Made by a program: the position numbers and the translations under genes
Part shown: piece by piece, positions 1-12,800 of the stretch
Position numbering within the stretch: the first letter of the stretch is position 1
How the letters are laid out: every line of letters begins with the position of its first letter
Assembly (NCBI GenBank): GCA_023213315.1
Contig: JAKCPI010016390.1
Span: 1-64,000, forward strand
DNA: 64,000 nt
Reading direction: 5' to 3'
Source: Euborellia annulipes
Lineage: Eukaryota > Arthropoda > Insecta > Dermaptera > Anisolabididae
The notes under the pieces: model-generated
What the model saw: the letters and a program-made list of their open reading frames with translations, nothing else
Databases searched by the model: none
Told to the model about the DNA's origin: nothing

Positions 1-195
1 CTGGCAGCGACTGTGGATTAACATGACATATTTTTAATGAATCAGGCATGTTTGTAACTAAAAAGATAATATTAGTCATAATAAATTAAATAAATATATG
101 TAAAATAATTATATGAACATGTATAGGTAGCCAAGAAATTTAATTTACCAGTAAAGGTATTAATAAAGAGGAAAAAATTCCATTCCATTCCATTC
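1..195. other. AT-rich sequence, no feature seen
   Basis: Simple AT-rich DNA ending in a short (CATTC)n run at 181-195. No coding signal. Confidence 0.5.
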
Positions 196-1286
196 CAGGA
201 GAATAGAATAGTAGAGGAGTTTCTTGGCGCAAAAAGTTAATAACCTCCTCTCTGTTTTTGATCTCCTGGTAGAATTGAAAAATTATTATCAGTGGAATTG
301 TGTATTTATAATATAATATAAATTAAATTATAATTGTATAGAAAATCTTTATAAAATAACCTCCCTGAAAATAACTGATTTGTGCTGCACTCTTGTGGAG
401 ACTTTAAAAATTATACTTGTAATTCTAAAAGTCTCCACAAGACGGCAGCACAAATCGGTTATTTTTTTATACAAAATATAATTTATATTTTATATAAATA
501 GAGATAATAGTTTTGTATCAGGAGATTAAAAGCAGAAAGGAGTGTTATTATTAGGGCTCGGATTTATAGGCACTGAAAATCGTTAAAATAGGCAGGCAAC
601 TAAGCACTAAAAATTATTAAAATAGGCACTTAAAAAGGCATTTATTGTAAAAATAGGCACTTAAAAAGGCATTATTTAAGAAATAATATGAAAAAATATT
701 AAAAATTGATGTCTTATTTTTGGTAATCTGGTGTGACTGGTCGCACAGCACACAATTTTCTCTTAATTTCGGTAATTTAAACACGCATTCTGTACTTGTT
801 TGCCAGAATATAAATACAAATCAAATTTTTAAGTAGCCTACTAATTTTTAAAATTTTACATTAAAAATATTTTTTTTTTTTTTGAAAAAAAAATGTATTT
901 TTCTCAAATCTCGGGGGGGGGGGGGGGGGGGTAGTTACCCCTTTATCCCCCCCCCCCCCTTGAAATATTTTCTTGATAATTCAAAAAAATTTTAAATTTA
1001 GGCTATGTATAGCTCATAAAAAATTGAAATTGGCTATTTGACATTAAAATAGGCACTAAAAAAGGCATTTATAAATGAAATAGGCACTAAAACCCAGAAT
1101 CGGCCAAAATAGGCATTATAGGCACTAACAAATGCCTCTTCTTTTATTCAGAATTTCATGAAACGTATAGATATCATATTGGTCTAAATTTTAAGCCATA
1201 AATTAAAAAAGGCAAATAGGGCGAAATTTGAGCCCTAGTTATTATGTATTGGCGCCAAGACACTCCTCAACTATTCTATTCTCCTG
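196..1286. mobile_element. Fold-back element with CAGGAGAATAG ends
   Basis: Inverted termini CAGGAGAATAGAATAG (from 196) and CTATTCTATTCTCCTG (to 1286) extend about 35 bp with few mismatches and include TTGGCGC. Inside are a hairpin at 368-467 (arms around GTGCTGC / GCAGCAC) and a separate inserted hAT element. No clear target duplication was found. Confidence 0.6.
552..1237. mobile_element. hAT-type MITE, TSD GTTATTAT
   Basis: Termini TAGGGCTCGGATT and AATTTGAGCCCTA are inverted and flanked by a perfect 8-bp duplication GTTATTAT (544-551 and 1238-1245). The ends carry many short copies of ATAGGCACTAAAAA. It sits in the older fold-back and contains a fragment (about 725-960) of the G-run family seen at 15671-15938. 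Confidence 0.8.
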
Positions 1287-1799
1287 TTAGACCATATTTT
1301 TTTATATTGCAATACATAAATAAAATTTAATGAAGAATATTAATAGATTTATTTATTATATTTTAATATAAGTAAGCATTAAAAATAAAAGGAAATCGAT
1401 TCGAAGATAAATTCGCTAATAAAAGCTTTGTTTTTAAATTTTGTTTTTATTTTATTTTTTTTACTTCAATAAAGTTTACAAAAATATGTGGTGTGGCGCT
1501 CATATCGCGCGCCACAAATACAATGATATAACCAAATGAAATGTTTTGATAATTTCAAAAATATTTCATAACAATTATCATTTTATGGAAAAACTCGTTT
1601 TTAAAAGGAATTTATGAATATTTCAAAATAATAAATACATATCTATGAAAAGAAAATTAATCTAATAAAATTAATGAATGAAGGGATGGACTACAAAAAC
1701 TACAAAATGCAAAAATAAATTGAACAAAGAATATCTTGAGTTGAATAGCTGTAGCTATTTAATTAGAAGAATGGGAAGGGAACCTTCCCAGGAACAGCA

Positions 1800-1911
1800 G
1801 CTTTATATTTTGTTGCCGAAGTGCTTGTAGAACTCATCCTCAGGGCAGCTCTGACAATTTTGCTTGCCCTGAGTATGAATGCGACAAGCACTCGAAAATA
1901 TAAAGCTTTTT
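1800..1911. repeat. Inverted repeat hairpin
   Basis: Arms containing CTTTATATTTT...AGTGCTTGT and ACAAGCACT...AAAATATAAAG form a stem around about 55 bp that includes CAGGGCAG / CTGCCCTG-like pairs. Probably a MITE core. The flanking 1287-1799 and 1912-2147 are AT-rich without features. Confidence 0.45.
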
Positions 1912-2147
1912 TTATTAAAAAGTTTAGGTACTAAAAAATGAGGCCGTCAAATGGTCAAGTGCCTGTAACTCAAAAACGAAGATCATATTTTATATTATTA
2001 ATTAAATTTCTTAATTAGTTTTTTAATTTACCCTGTTTTTTAATAGTCCCGAAGAAAGGATGAGTTATTAGAAAATTCAAAAAATTGTTAACAATTCTCA
2101 GTCTTTATTAAGAAAATATTTATTAAGAAAATAATATATACCTATAT

Positions 2148-3560
2148 ACCGAGCATTCCACGCCAACTCGACCACTTTTGAACCAAAAAACATCGACTTT
2201 TTTTTCAAAATAACCGTAAAACTGTCAAAAATTAACTTATCGGGACGTTTTTTTTTTTTTTAAATTAAAAAAATTTTTTTTCTCCGCTTATTTATCATGA
2301 AGGTGCTCTTAAATTCTTCCAGGACTGTCCGAGATTCTAGAAAATTGAAGAAAAATAATAATAAAAATATTTAGATGTGATGACAATCGAGAAAATTCCA
2401 TTTATCCTGAAAAAATTAGAAATTAGTTGTGTATTCAACTACTGAAGAATTTGAAGCGTCAAGTAAAAGCTTAGAAACATGAGCGTATCTAGGGGGATGC
2501 CGGGGGGGGCCTGCCCCCCATCCCCCAGAAAGAAAGCTCCTTGCCCCAAGAAAAATTGAAGGGGGGCCAAGGGACCAGCTATCCTCCGGTGGGCCTGGAA
2601 AGGCTAATATTTTGTCAATTTTTCTTGGGGCAAGGAGCTTTCGGGGGGGGGGCCAGGCCCACCCGGCACCCCCTAGATACGCCCATGTTTCTAAGCTTTT
2701 ACTTGACGCTTCAAATTCTTCAGTAGTTGAATACACAACTAATTTCTAATTTTTTTAGGATAAATGGAATTTTCTCGATTTTCATCACATCTTAATATTT
2801 TTATTATTATTTTTCTTCAATTTTCTAGAATCTCAGACTGTCCTGGAAGAATTTAAGAGCACCTTCATGATAAATAAGCGGGAGAAAAAAAATTAATTTA
2901 AAAAAAAAATAGAACGCGAAATAATCCCACTATGAAATTTCCAGAGCATTTGTAGAAAAAATCAGTTTTTTATTTTTATTTTTTTAACTTAATTAAATGG
3001 CCGTCGGAAAAACCATTTGGCCAATGGCAAATTAATTGTGTTTCAGATATAGGAACCCGAGAAAAAAAAAAAATTTTAATCGGGGCATAAATCTGACTTC
3101 TTATTTTCCGAGAGCCGTACGCACTGATTCACAAATTGCAAATGTGACCAGTGACTCTGTTCTCGGTACAAAGGTTTTTATTAAAAAAAAAAAAAAATTA
3201 AAAAAAAAGTGTCATTCATCCCGAAATTTTTGTTTTTCCCGAAAATGTCAAAAAAAAAAAAATAAAAAAAAAAAACGTTCAAGATGAATCTGTAAAATTT
3301 TGTCATATTTATTTCTGAAAAGTACATTTAAAGACAAAAATTTCAAAAAAAAAAAAAAACGTCCCGATAAATTAATCTTTGACAGTTTTACGGTTATTTA
3401 AAAAAAAATCGATGTTTTTTGAAAATGCTATAACTTTTTTTTGGCTGGGTCGAAAAATCTGAAAAAATTCTCAAACACGTTTTCAATTGGGTATAAAAAG
3501 ATGACAAAGTTTCAGCCAAATCAAAAATGGTCGGGTTCAAAAGTGGGGGGGGGGGGGGGG
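2148..3560. mobile_element. Large fold-back element with near-perfect inner palindrome
   Basis: Outer arms contain GCATTCCACGCCAACTCG (left) and a TTTGACAGTTTTACGG-type block (right); a related piece occurs at 10413-10680. An inner palindrome at about 2285-2885 is nearly perfect over roughly 200 bp per arm. At its centre is a G/C-run element with ends GAGCGTATCTAGGGGG / CCCCCTAGATACGCCC (about 2480-2690). Long open frames here are palindrome artefacts. Confidence 0.65.
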
Positions 3561-3850
3561 GCCCCATATATATTATTTTCTTAATAAAGACTGAGAATTG
3601 TTAACATGTTCATGTTCATATAGTTTATAGATATTATTATATGCACTGCATATAGAGTATATACATGTGTATATATAAGATATATTTTTGATTCAAGATA
3701 TGATTAATAAGAAAGTATTGCCGAAAGAGCGTGGCATTAGGTTTTTTTTGGCTTCAAGGTAAGCTTATCAATTTTGGTTTTGATCGGTTTTGATCGTTTC
3801 AATTTGGAGGCCTCAACTTTTGCTCTTGCCTTTCTGCCCTTTCGTTGTGA

Positions 3851-3856
3851 TTTATT
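3851..3856 (-). terminator. Polyadenylation signal AATAAA of ICE2
   Basis: A minus-strand AATAAA lies 17 bases past the ICE2 stop codon (3874-3876), in AT-rich sequence. The position implies a very short 3' UTR. No transcript evidence is available here. Confidence 0.55.
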
Positions 3857-3873
3857 TTGTATTGTCATATTTT

Positions 3874-6800
3874 TCACGTTTCTTGTCTTGGGAATTTTTT
3901 TTTATTCTCTTCTAAATTCGCCGGTGGAAACATTGCAGGAATTCCATTAGTGGATTTATGATAGTTTGTAAAAACTCTAGGATCTATTGGCAACCAGGGA
4001 AGAATTCCAGTGGCTGGAAAATTTTTTCTTGTGGGACCATTTGTATAATCCTCAAATAGATTATCCCTAAAATAAAAAAAATAAAAATTAATCGGGAAAA
4101 TTTAAAAAATAAAAATAACTCAATTTTAAAAGTAAAAAAGTCAAAAAATATAAAAAAAGGGGATACAGGATTTTATTTGGTAATTATAATAAAAATATGA
4201 TTAGAAATATATGGCTCTAATATAGGTAACAAACAATTATAATAAAAAATTCTTTATTAAGAAAGCTCACAAAATATATATATATATCTATGTTGAAAAC
4301 TAGTTCCTAGAGAAAGAAAAAATAAATTGTTTGTATTATTATTTTTAGGCCTGAAGATGATGGAGGGAACCATCGAAACTGTTAGCTGCAGTTGCTGCCA
4401 AAAATAAAATCTATATAATATACCATATATTGTTTTATTCAGCCACCGCTAACTTGACTATTGACAAATAAAACTTCCATTGTTTAAGAAATTTAGATAA
4501 ATAATTTAACAATCCCACATTCAAATTCAAAAATAACTCAACTTACCCTTTTAAAGAAGATTCTAGTATTTGACAAAATGAACCCTCTTTGTGAGACAAT
4601 AAATATTGACCTTCTGCCAATGATAAAAGTTCATCGAATACAGTATACAATGAACCAATAATTGGTTGGGAATCGATATTTACATCTTCTAATTGATATA
4701 AATCATTTTTTATTAATTCAAAATTTTCTAAATCAACTCGAACTAAAAAAAAAAAAAAAATAAAATAAAACATAGCTAAGTGTTGAAGATTCAATAGCCT
4801 TAGGTAAGAAAAATAAAAACTAGGGTCCGACCGAAACAAGATTTTCAGCCGAAACCGAATATTCGGCCTCAATCTTAGTTTCGGCCGAAACCGAAACTTG
4901 TATTTTTTTTTTTTTTTGAAATTTTTTCTGCCCAGCGGAAAATTTTTTCCCCTCCCGTGAAAATCATTTTACCTTTTTTTTTTTTAGGGAGACTAAATTT
5001 TTTTCCGCCCCTTTTCCTCTTTTGCAAATCATTTTACCTTTTTTTTGCATGCGAAATCTTTTCAGACTTAGGTTTCGGCCGGCCGAAAGTTTCGGTTACT
5101 TTTTGGCCGAAACCGAAACTACGGCCGAAAACAGGATTTTTGGCCGAAACCGAATATTCGGTCGGTTCCTAGTAAAAACTATTAATTAATTATTATAGTA
5201 AATATAGATGCATGGAATGGAGTCAGCTAAGGAAAATAAAAAAAAATTTATATTGATACCACGTTTCGAACGCTCGTCGAGCTCTTCCTCGGGAGAGTTT
5301 AAGTGTCAATTGTACCCTCTGGCTTGGCATAGTTGGTAGTGCGCCTGCCTTGTATACCAAGGGTCGGGGGTTCGCATTCCAGCTAGTCCGATGATTTTAT
5401 TTAAGCCATTTGGATACCAAATGGCTTAAATAAGAATGCCTGGACCCCAATATATATATATTCATAATACCGGTTATCGTACAAAGTCTTATATGGCCTA
5501 AGATGTCGAAAAGACTGTGTGTATGTGTGTGAGTTTGAGTGTGAATGGAAAAAAGTGTGAGTGTTTAAAAAAAAAGTGTCAATTGTTACAAATGGTACTA
5601 ATAATTAGATTGTCATTTAACATCATTACACTAAATTATAACCTATCAGTGAAAAAAAAAAATTTCGAAATTTTTTCACAGGGGGGTCAAGGGCTTAATG
5701 AAATCCGATTGACATAAAATTTGATTTGTGAGGGTTTGTTAATATAATAAACAAAATGAGAACGTATACTTAAAAAAAAAAAATTCTTTGACTTTTGACC
5801 AGGGCGGTGGGGGGGGGGGGGGTAAATGAACTCCGAATGGGGTAAAATTTCATTTACGAATGTTTTATAATATAGGTTAAAAAAGAAATTAGAGGATATA
5901 ACAAAAAAAAAAAAAAAAAAATGGAAAAAATGGCGGGTGCCCCATTTTTCCCATTTTTACTTTTCTCGTACCCTATATATGAAATATATAGGAGAGAAAG
6001 TATTGCGATCATGTCAAAAATTCGATGTCGAGATTTTGATGGATATACATGTTTTGAGGTCCCCTGAGTCCAAAAAAAGTGGGTCCCGCAAATTGGTCTG
6101 TGTGTGTGTGTGTATGTGTGTGTGTGTGTGTGTGTGCGTCTGGGGGGGGGGGGGTGTGTGTGTGTGTGTGTGTGGACAGATTTTTAGCATGAAGGAGTTG
6201 AGCTACCGGATTGAAATTTTATATTTAACTTAGGTACCTTTGAAGAATCTCAAAATAAGCTTTTGAACAAAATCGGCCAAAAAGTACTAGTACTTTACTG
6301 ATGTACTTTTTCAGTTTTTTTCGATTTTCTCAAAATTCCCTCCAAGGATTTTTTTTTAAATTCAAAAATCAATTATTTTTTAGATGCTCTTTAAAATGTA
6401 TATTCTCATTTTGCCGTTGAAATCTTCTGAAGACCACTTTACTCTTGTTCTTCATAGGAAAGATAGAAATGGTTGCCATGGTAACGGAATTTAAATCTTT
6501 TTCTTTTTATTAGATTAAAAATCAATTATTATTTAAATTCCCATTTATTTTTATTTTATTTCTGCCTGTAATTGTTTCGGAGAAAACATATATATCTCTC
6601 TCTCTCTCACTTGCAAACATTATCGCCTGTCTCTCCGCCTTCTCTCATAGGCCTAATGTTAATTTCCTATAGGGATTTGTATGTTAATTTCGATTCAAAA
6701 GGGGGTCCCCCTTTGGAACTTTTTACGCATTTAAAATTTTTTTTTCCGATTCTTATGAAATTTTGTATTTATTTACGATTCTATATTGTGTATAAAATGT

Positions 6801-9800
6801 CCAAATATGAGGTTAAAATTTTGAAAAATAACCATAGTTTATTTGAAGCAGTCAACATTTAAAATGCAAGTTTGAAACTAAGGTGCTATCGGAAACTAAA
6901 TATATCTCGACACAAAAAATCTGGTGTGACCAGCACGGTGCACAACTTTCTCTTACCGAAGGGTAAGAGAAAGTTGTGTGCTGTGCGCCAGTCACACCAG
7001 ATTTTTTTTTTTTTTTTTCAAAACAATGATAAAACTAGTCAGTCAAAACAGAAAAATATCGTTGAGAAGAAATTATTTTTTGACAATAAGTTGACGAAAA
7101 AATGACCGACGATTCTGATCGTGACTGCGCTCAGTATGGACAGCGCTACTTAAATTTCATTAATCAAAATCTTTATTAAATCATTCAACAAACACAGGAT
7201 ACGTTATTAATGTTGTTTAATGATTTCAAATGACAATCTAATAATTACCATCTGTAACAATTGACACTTAGACTGCCCTAAAAAAATTAAACATCGCCCA
7301 TTTGAACTATTATGTCGATCTCAATTAGAGAGAACATAATATTAAATTTAAAGAATTTAAGTGATTTAATTTAGAAAAAAAATTTATCCACCTTCCTTCT
7401 TTTCTAAGATCTTTTTCCGCTTATAATAAACTTAAAATCTCATTTGTTATTATACTATTCACAAACTAACTCACAGAATTGGGGTCGATATGTCTGACAA
7501 TAATCCTTAAATTATTTAAATTAAACTATAAATATGTAAATATACTAATTTTCATAAAATAATATTCATATTTATTTATTACCATGAAGGAGTTGAGTTT
7601 TTGGTTTGAAAAATAAAGTTGTCCATAATTTTGTTATTTCTAAAGGAGTTAACACTTCACATCCCATGGCTGGTTGAGGCTCAACTTTGGTTCTGACAGA
7701 CATGCAATTTTTATCCTAAAACAAAAGAAATATCTTAAATTTAAAAAAATGACATGATCGCAATTCTTTCTCTCCCTATATACAGAATTTCATATATAGG
7801 GTAAGAGAAAGTAATATATTAATTTAAGTTCTCTGATATAAATTTTGAACATTTTTCTGTTGATTTTAAATAATGAGGTGTTTCCAAGGGGATTTTTCTT
7901 TCGTGTCGACATATATTTAGTTCCCGACAGTACGGAGCATTTGAATACAGATGTAAAATTTATAAGCGTGGGAAAATATTTATATTTTGTTACCATGGCA
8001 ACTATTTCTCCTATCTTTCCTATGAAGCACAAGAGTAAAGTGGTCTTCAGAAGATTTCAATGTCAAAATGAGAATATACATTTTAAAGAGCATCTAAAAA
8101 ATAATTGATTTTTAAATTTAAAAAAAAAATCGTTTAAACAAATTTTGAGAAAATCGAAAAAAACTGAAAAAGTACATCAGTAAAGTACTAGTCTAGTACC
8201 CTTTGGCCAATTTTGATTAAAAGCTTATTTTCTCGGTCCCGGGGGGTGTTTAACTTAAATATAAAATTTCAGCCTCATAGCTCAATTCCTTCATGCTTAA
8301 AATTGAACACAACAGACAGACTCACAGACAGACAGACCATGTCGCGAAAACCACTTTTTTGGATTCAGGGGACCTCAAAACGTTAAGATCCATCAAAATC
8401 TCGACATCGAATTTTTGACATGAATCCAATACTTTCTCTCTATATATATATTACATATATACATAGGTAAGAGAAAGTAAAAAAAGCTTGCGGATCAGTG
8501 TATCAAATTTAACGAAATATATTTACCAGATATCCATCTGCTCGAGTTCTAATGAGAACATTTATTTCTGAAACTCCTTCATTATGTGGTTTTATTAATT
8601 CATTTTTAGGTCTGGATATTTTCCAGTGAGAATATATAACATTATCATATTCTGAAGGTAGAATTAATCTATCATCACAATCACAAAGTTCATTTTCTTT
8701 ATCATTTTTTTCATCATCTTGATGTGAACTGTTTGATGTAAAATCCTTCAGACATGTATGTATAGGGGCTGGATAATCCCTATTAAAAATAAAAAAGGTT
8801 ATATTTTAAATATAAATAAGAAATAATTGAAAATAATAAGAAATAAAATATACTTTGATTTATCATGATTTTTATCACATAATTCAGCTTTAACCGCCTT
8901 CTTATTATACCATTGGATTTGTTTAAATGCGGACATAGAACGAGGAGGCAAAGGCTTATCAATAAATATTGCCTTTTTACTTTTATATTCAAAAGCTGAA
9001 ATAAGAAAATTAATTTAAAAAATTATATTATTTAAATAAGGGGACGTTAAATTTCAATACTTACGTGAATATATAGATATAGATTTAACTGAAAAGGGAA
9101 TATTCCATTCCTGATTTGTATCCGTAGAAGTTGTAGATAGACATTTCAAAGCCGATGAAGAAATTACGATATCTATATTATGTTGACTGGCAAAAATAGA
9201 AGCATTTTTATCCATTGACACTGTAAAAATAATGAGTTGGTATAGTTTCGTCATTATTAGAGAGTAAAAAAGAGAAAAAAGTAACAAAATAAAGGTGTAG
9301 TTAGCAAATTAATTTAAAAAAAAAAATGTGTATTTTTGTTAAATATTTCCTTCGAAACAAAATTTCAAAATATGGTAAATTTTATAAGATCGGTGGAGAT
9401 ATCTGGTAAAAAAGAAAAGCTTCAAAAATAAAAAAGACTAGAGGCTTTTTAGAGTTCTGTAGTTATTAGGCATTTGTCCCTACTACTCAAAAAATCAAAA
9501 TTAAATGTATAGGCCTACCTGGAGTTTTATATAAAAGATTTTTATTTATAAATTTGTCACATTGTGAAGGAAATTTCTTTTCTGCTTTTTTTTCCTGAAG
9601 ATGTAATCGGTATTTTCTTTTTTAAGTCAGCAGGATAAACAATAATATATGGAACTCTGCCCTAAAACAAAATTCAAATTTTATAAATATTAATGAAAAT
9701 TAAAATATTAATAATCAAGAAAGCCTTTATAAATGTAATCATAAAAAGAAAGTCCAATAATTATATTAAGAACAACGGTATCTCGTAGTTTCTTTCTTGG

Positions 9801-12800
9801 ACAAGGATTTACGGATGGTATGTATTTATAATAAAAAAATTATTAAAATTTTTAATATATTTTTAAATTTAAATTTTTAATTTAATTATTATTATATTTA
9901 AAATATCCATTATAAATAAATAAAAAGATGCAAACCATATGTTCTATGTATTTTATCATTTCTATTTCCACTGGAGGTTTGCCTTCTCCATAAATAAGAT
10001 CAATCATCTTCACAGGATTATACAATGGTGGATATTTTTCAACTCTTTGAAAGCGATGCTAAAATAAAAGGAAAAATATTAATAAATATTTTAAAATACA
10101 AAGATAAAATATTTACAATTGGAAGATTTAAAATAAAATATTTTGTGAGATTAAAAAGCTTTTAATAGAATTTGTTTTTATATTTAAAGAAAGGGTGGAT
10201 AGATTTCAATAAAGTGTAACTTGTTTAATTTTCAACATAAAATAAGAGAAAGTAAAAATTTTATTACCTTGAAAATAATTATGATATATCAAGTATTTCT
10301 ATACCAGGCATTTATGAAAAAATTATGTTAGGAAAAGGTCTTTCTTCTTGTTTGACAAAGTTTAGCATTAGATCTAATCAACATTTCTTTGTTCTAGGTT
10401 TTTGTTCAATATATGGGGCATTCCACGCCAACTCGACCACTTTTGAACCCGACCAATTTTGATTTGGCTGAAACTTTGTCATCTTTTTGTACCCTATTGA
10501 AAACGTGTCTGAGAATTTTTTCAGATTTTTCGACCCAGCCAAAAAAAAGTTAGAGCATTTTCAAAAAACATCGATTTTTTTTTTAAATAACCGTAAAATT
10601 GACAAAAATTAACTTATCGGGACGTTTTTTTTTTTTTTGAAATTTTTGTCTTTAAATGTACTTTTCAGAAATAAATATAACAAAATTTTACAGGGGGAGT
10701 AGGCAGATTGAGGCCCCCAAAGTCAACCTAAATTAAACACAGACACGATCACACACACACACCCAATCTAAATCTCAGAAACAAACCCAATCTCCTAACA
10801 CATCCACTAACCAAACCAATAACACATGGACTTGGGGAGGCAGATTGAGGCCCCGTAGTCAACCTAAACCGAACACAAACGCAATTACACACACTCAACC
10901 TTCCTCCTGCTCTCAGAGACCAAACCCAGCCTCTGAGGCATCCAAATGGACCTAGGGACCAGCAAGACTGCGACCCCGTAAACAAACCACCCCAACAATT
11001 CCCCCCTAATTCCATACTCTTGAAAATGGCTCCAAAAGGAGAGCCGAAACGTCGAGTAAATCTCAACATCACACGCGACTCAACCCGAGAAAACTTATCT
11101 TCGCATACATCCAGTCGCGGAAACCTTCCAGAATATATATATATATATAATTTGAAAATGATTAATTATGGAGAAATATTGAATCAGATATAAATTGGTT
11201 GTTTTAACAGCCCGTTAAGGTGCGCGTCTCGAAAAACCGTTAATTACCGATTCAGAAGCTGGTTACTCTAGGGGGCAAGAGATGGAGTTAGTTTTTCCCT
11301 TAGGGAAACAAGCGTTTTATTTCATTTCATTTGAAAGGTTCCAGCTAATTAATTAAAGGCATAAAATTAATTATTTTTTAACATAAAGATTACTAATTTA
11401 ATCATCTATAAGATATAGACCGAATTTTTTTAAAAATATATTTTATTTAATGAGATTAATCTAAAAAAAATAGCTTCAAAATTGTGGCTGGACCTCTCAA
11501 AATCAGCACACCCAGACGCGAACCTTAACAAAAATATATCTAATATTTAATAATTAAATGATTAATTTATTGTGTGTATTTTACCTTCCAGGCGCTATCT
11601 ATATATTTTTTTATATCAGGTTTTATCGTAAATTTTTTATTTCCATTTCTTTGGTGAGCAAATTTCTGAAAACGTTTTTGCTCTTCTAATACTCTTAATT
11701 TTAGATCCTACAAAATACATAAAGCTGTGATTTTAATACATACTGTATTTATTAATTTTTATCAATTATTCTATTTACTTGAAATAGTTTTTCATTTTGA
11801 TTTTCCTCACAAATGAGTATTTCGAAATAAAATTTTTGTTCATTTAAATTTAAATTGGATTTTGGAAAAGTTCTAATTTCCTTAAGAACATTTGCATTGC
11901 AGTACCAAGACTCAGATTTTTTCTAAAAAAAAAAAAAAAAAAAAAGTGAAAAATAATAAAGCTATTGTACAATATATAATAAATATAAAATAAATGTTAA
12001 TTTACTTAAAATTATTTCATCTATACATGGTATAAAAGAAAAAAGATAATTCCTTTATTTTACTACACACATAGCAAAGTAAGGATTTAGAAGTCACAGG
12101 ACTTTGCCACAATTTCATTAATCAGAATCAACCTTTTAAATAAGTGAGAGCAAAAAAAAAAAGATATAAAAGTTATTTTGTCCTATATAATTCAGGAAAA
12201 ATTGATATATATACAGGGTTATTGGTAATTCGATGTGTTCTAGCCAGGATGAGATAGAAGGGCAAAAATGCTACAAATTTAACCCCCCTCAATGTATGGC
12301 TGAAAGTTAGTAGTTTGTGAGATATTCAAGAAAAATCATTTTTTTAGAAATATCCCATTTTTGACGCTAACGACGAATTTAAAAAAAACGGTTGATTCAA
12401 TGTTAGCTATGTATTTTTTTATTAGTAAGTGAGTTAGTAATAACTATTAATAAGTAATAAAATATTCCAAATCATTGAGAATTTGATTACTAGGGCCAAT
12501 AACGAATTTGAATTTATTTAATTATTTTACGTTAATTTTTATTTCGAGTCATCCAGTCAAAAAAAATTCTATGACACCAAATGTGCAAACTACTAAAAAA
12601 ACTTGCTCGTTTCATTAACAATCCAAAAAGTACAATAGTTAATATTTTTATGAGAGAACCACAATCAAAACTCATTGTAACCTGTCTTAGGTAGGATGTA
12701 TCCAATAAAAAAATCGAATAAATTTGGAAATTTGAATATAAAATCATTTTGACTCATAAATAGCTTGCCCCTTCGGCCAGCATCTCGTTTGTTTGTTAAA

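Noticed and set aside
2416..2736. 106-codon frame on minus and its plus-strand partner at 2541
   Set aside because: Both sit in a near-perfect palindrome with G/C runs; the protein is low complexity and mirrored.
5937..6233. 98-codon frame with Cys-Val runs
   Set aside because: Produced by the (TG)n tract of the CTTTCTC repeat.
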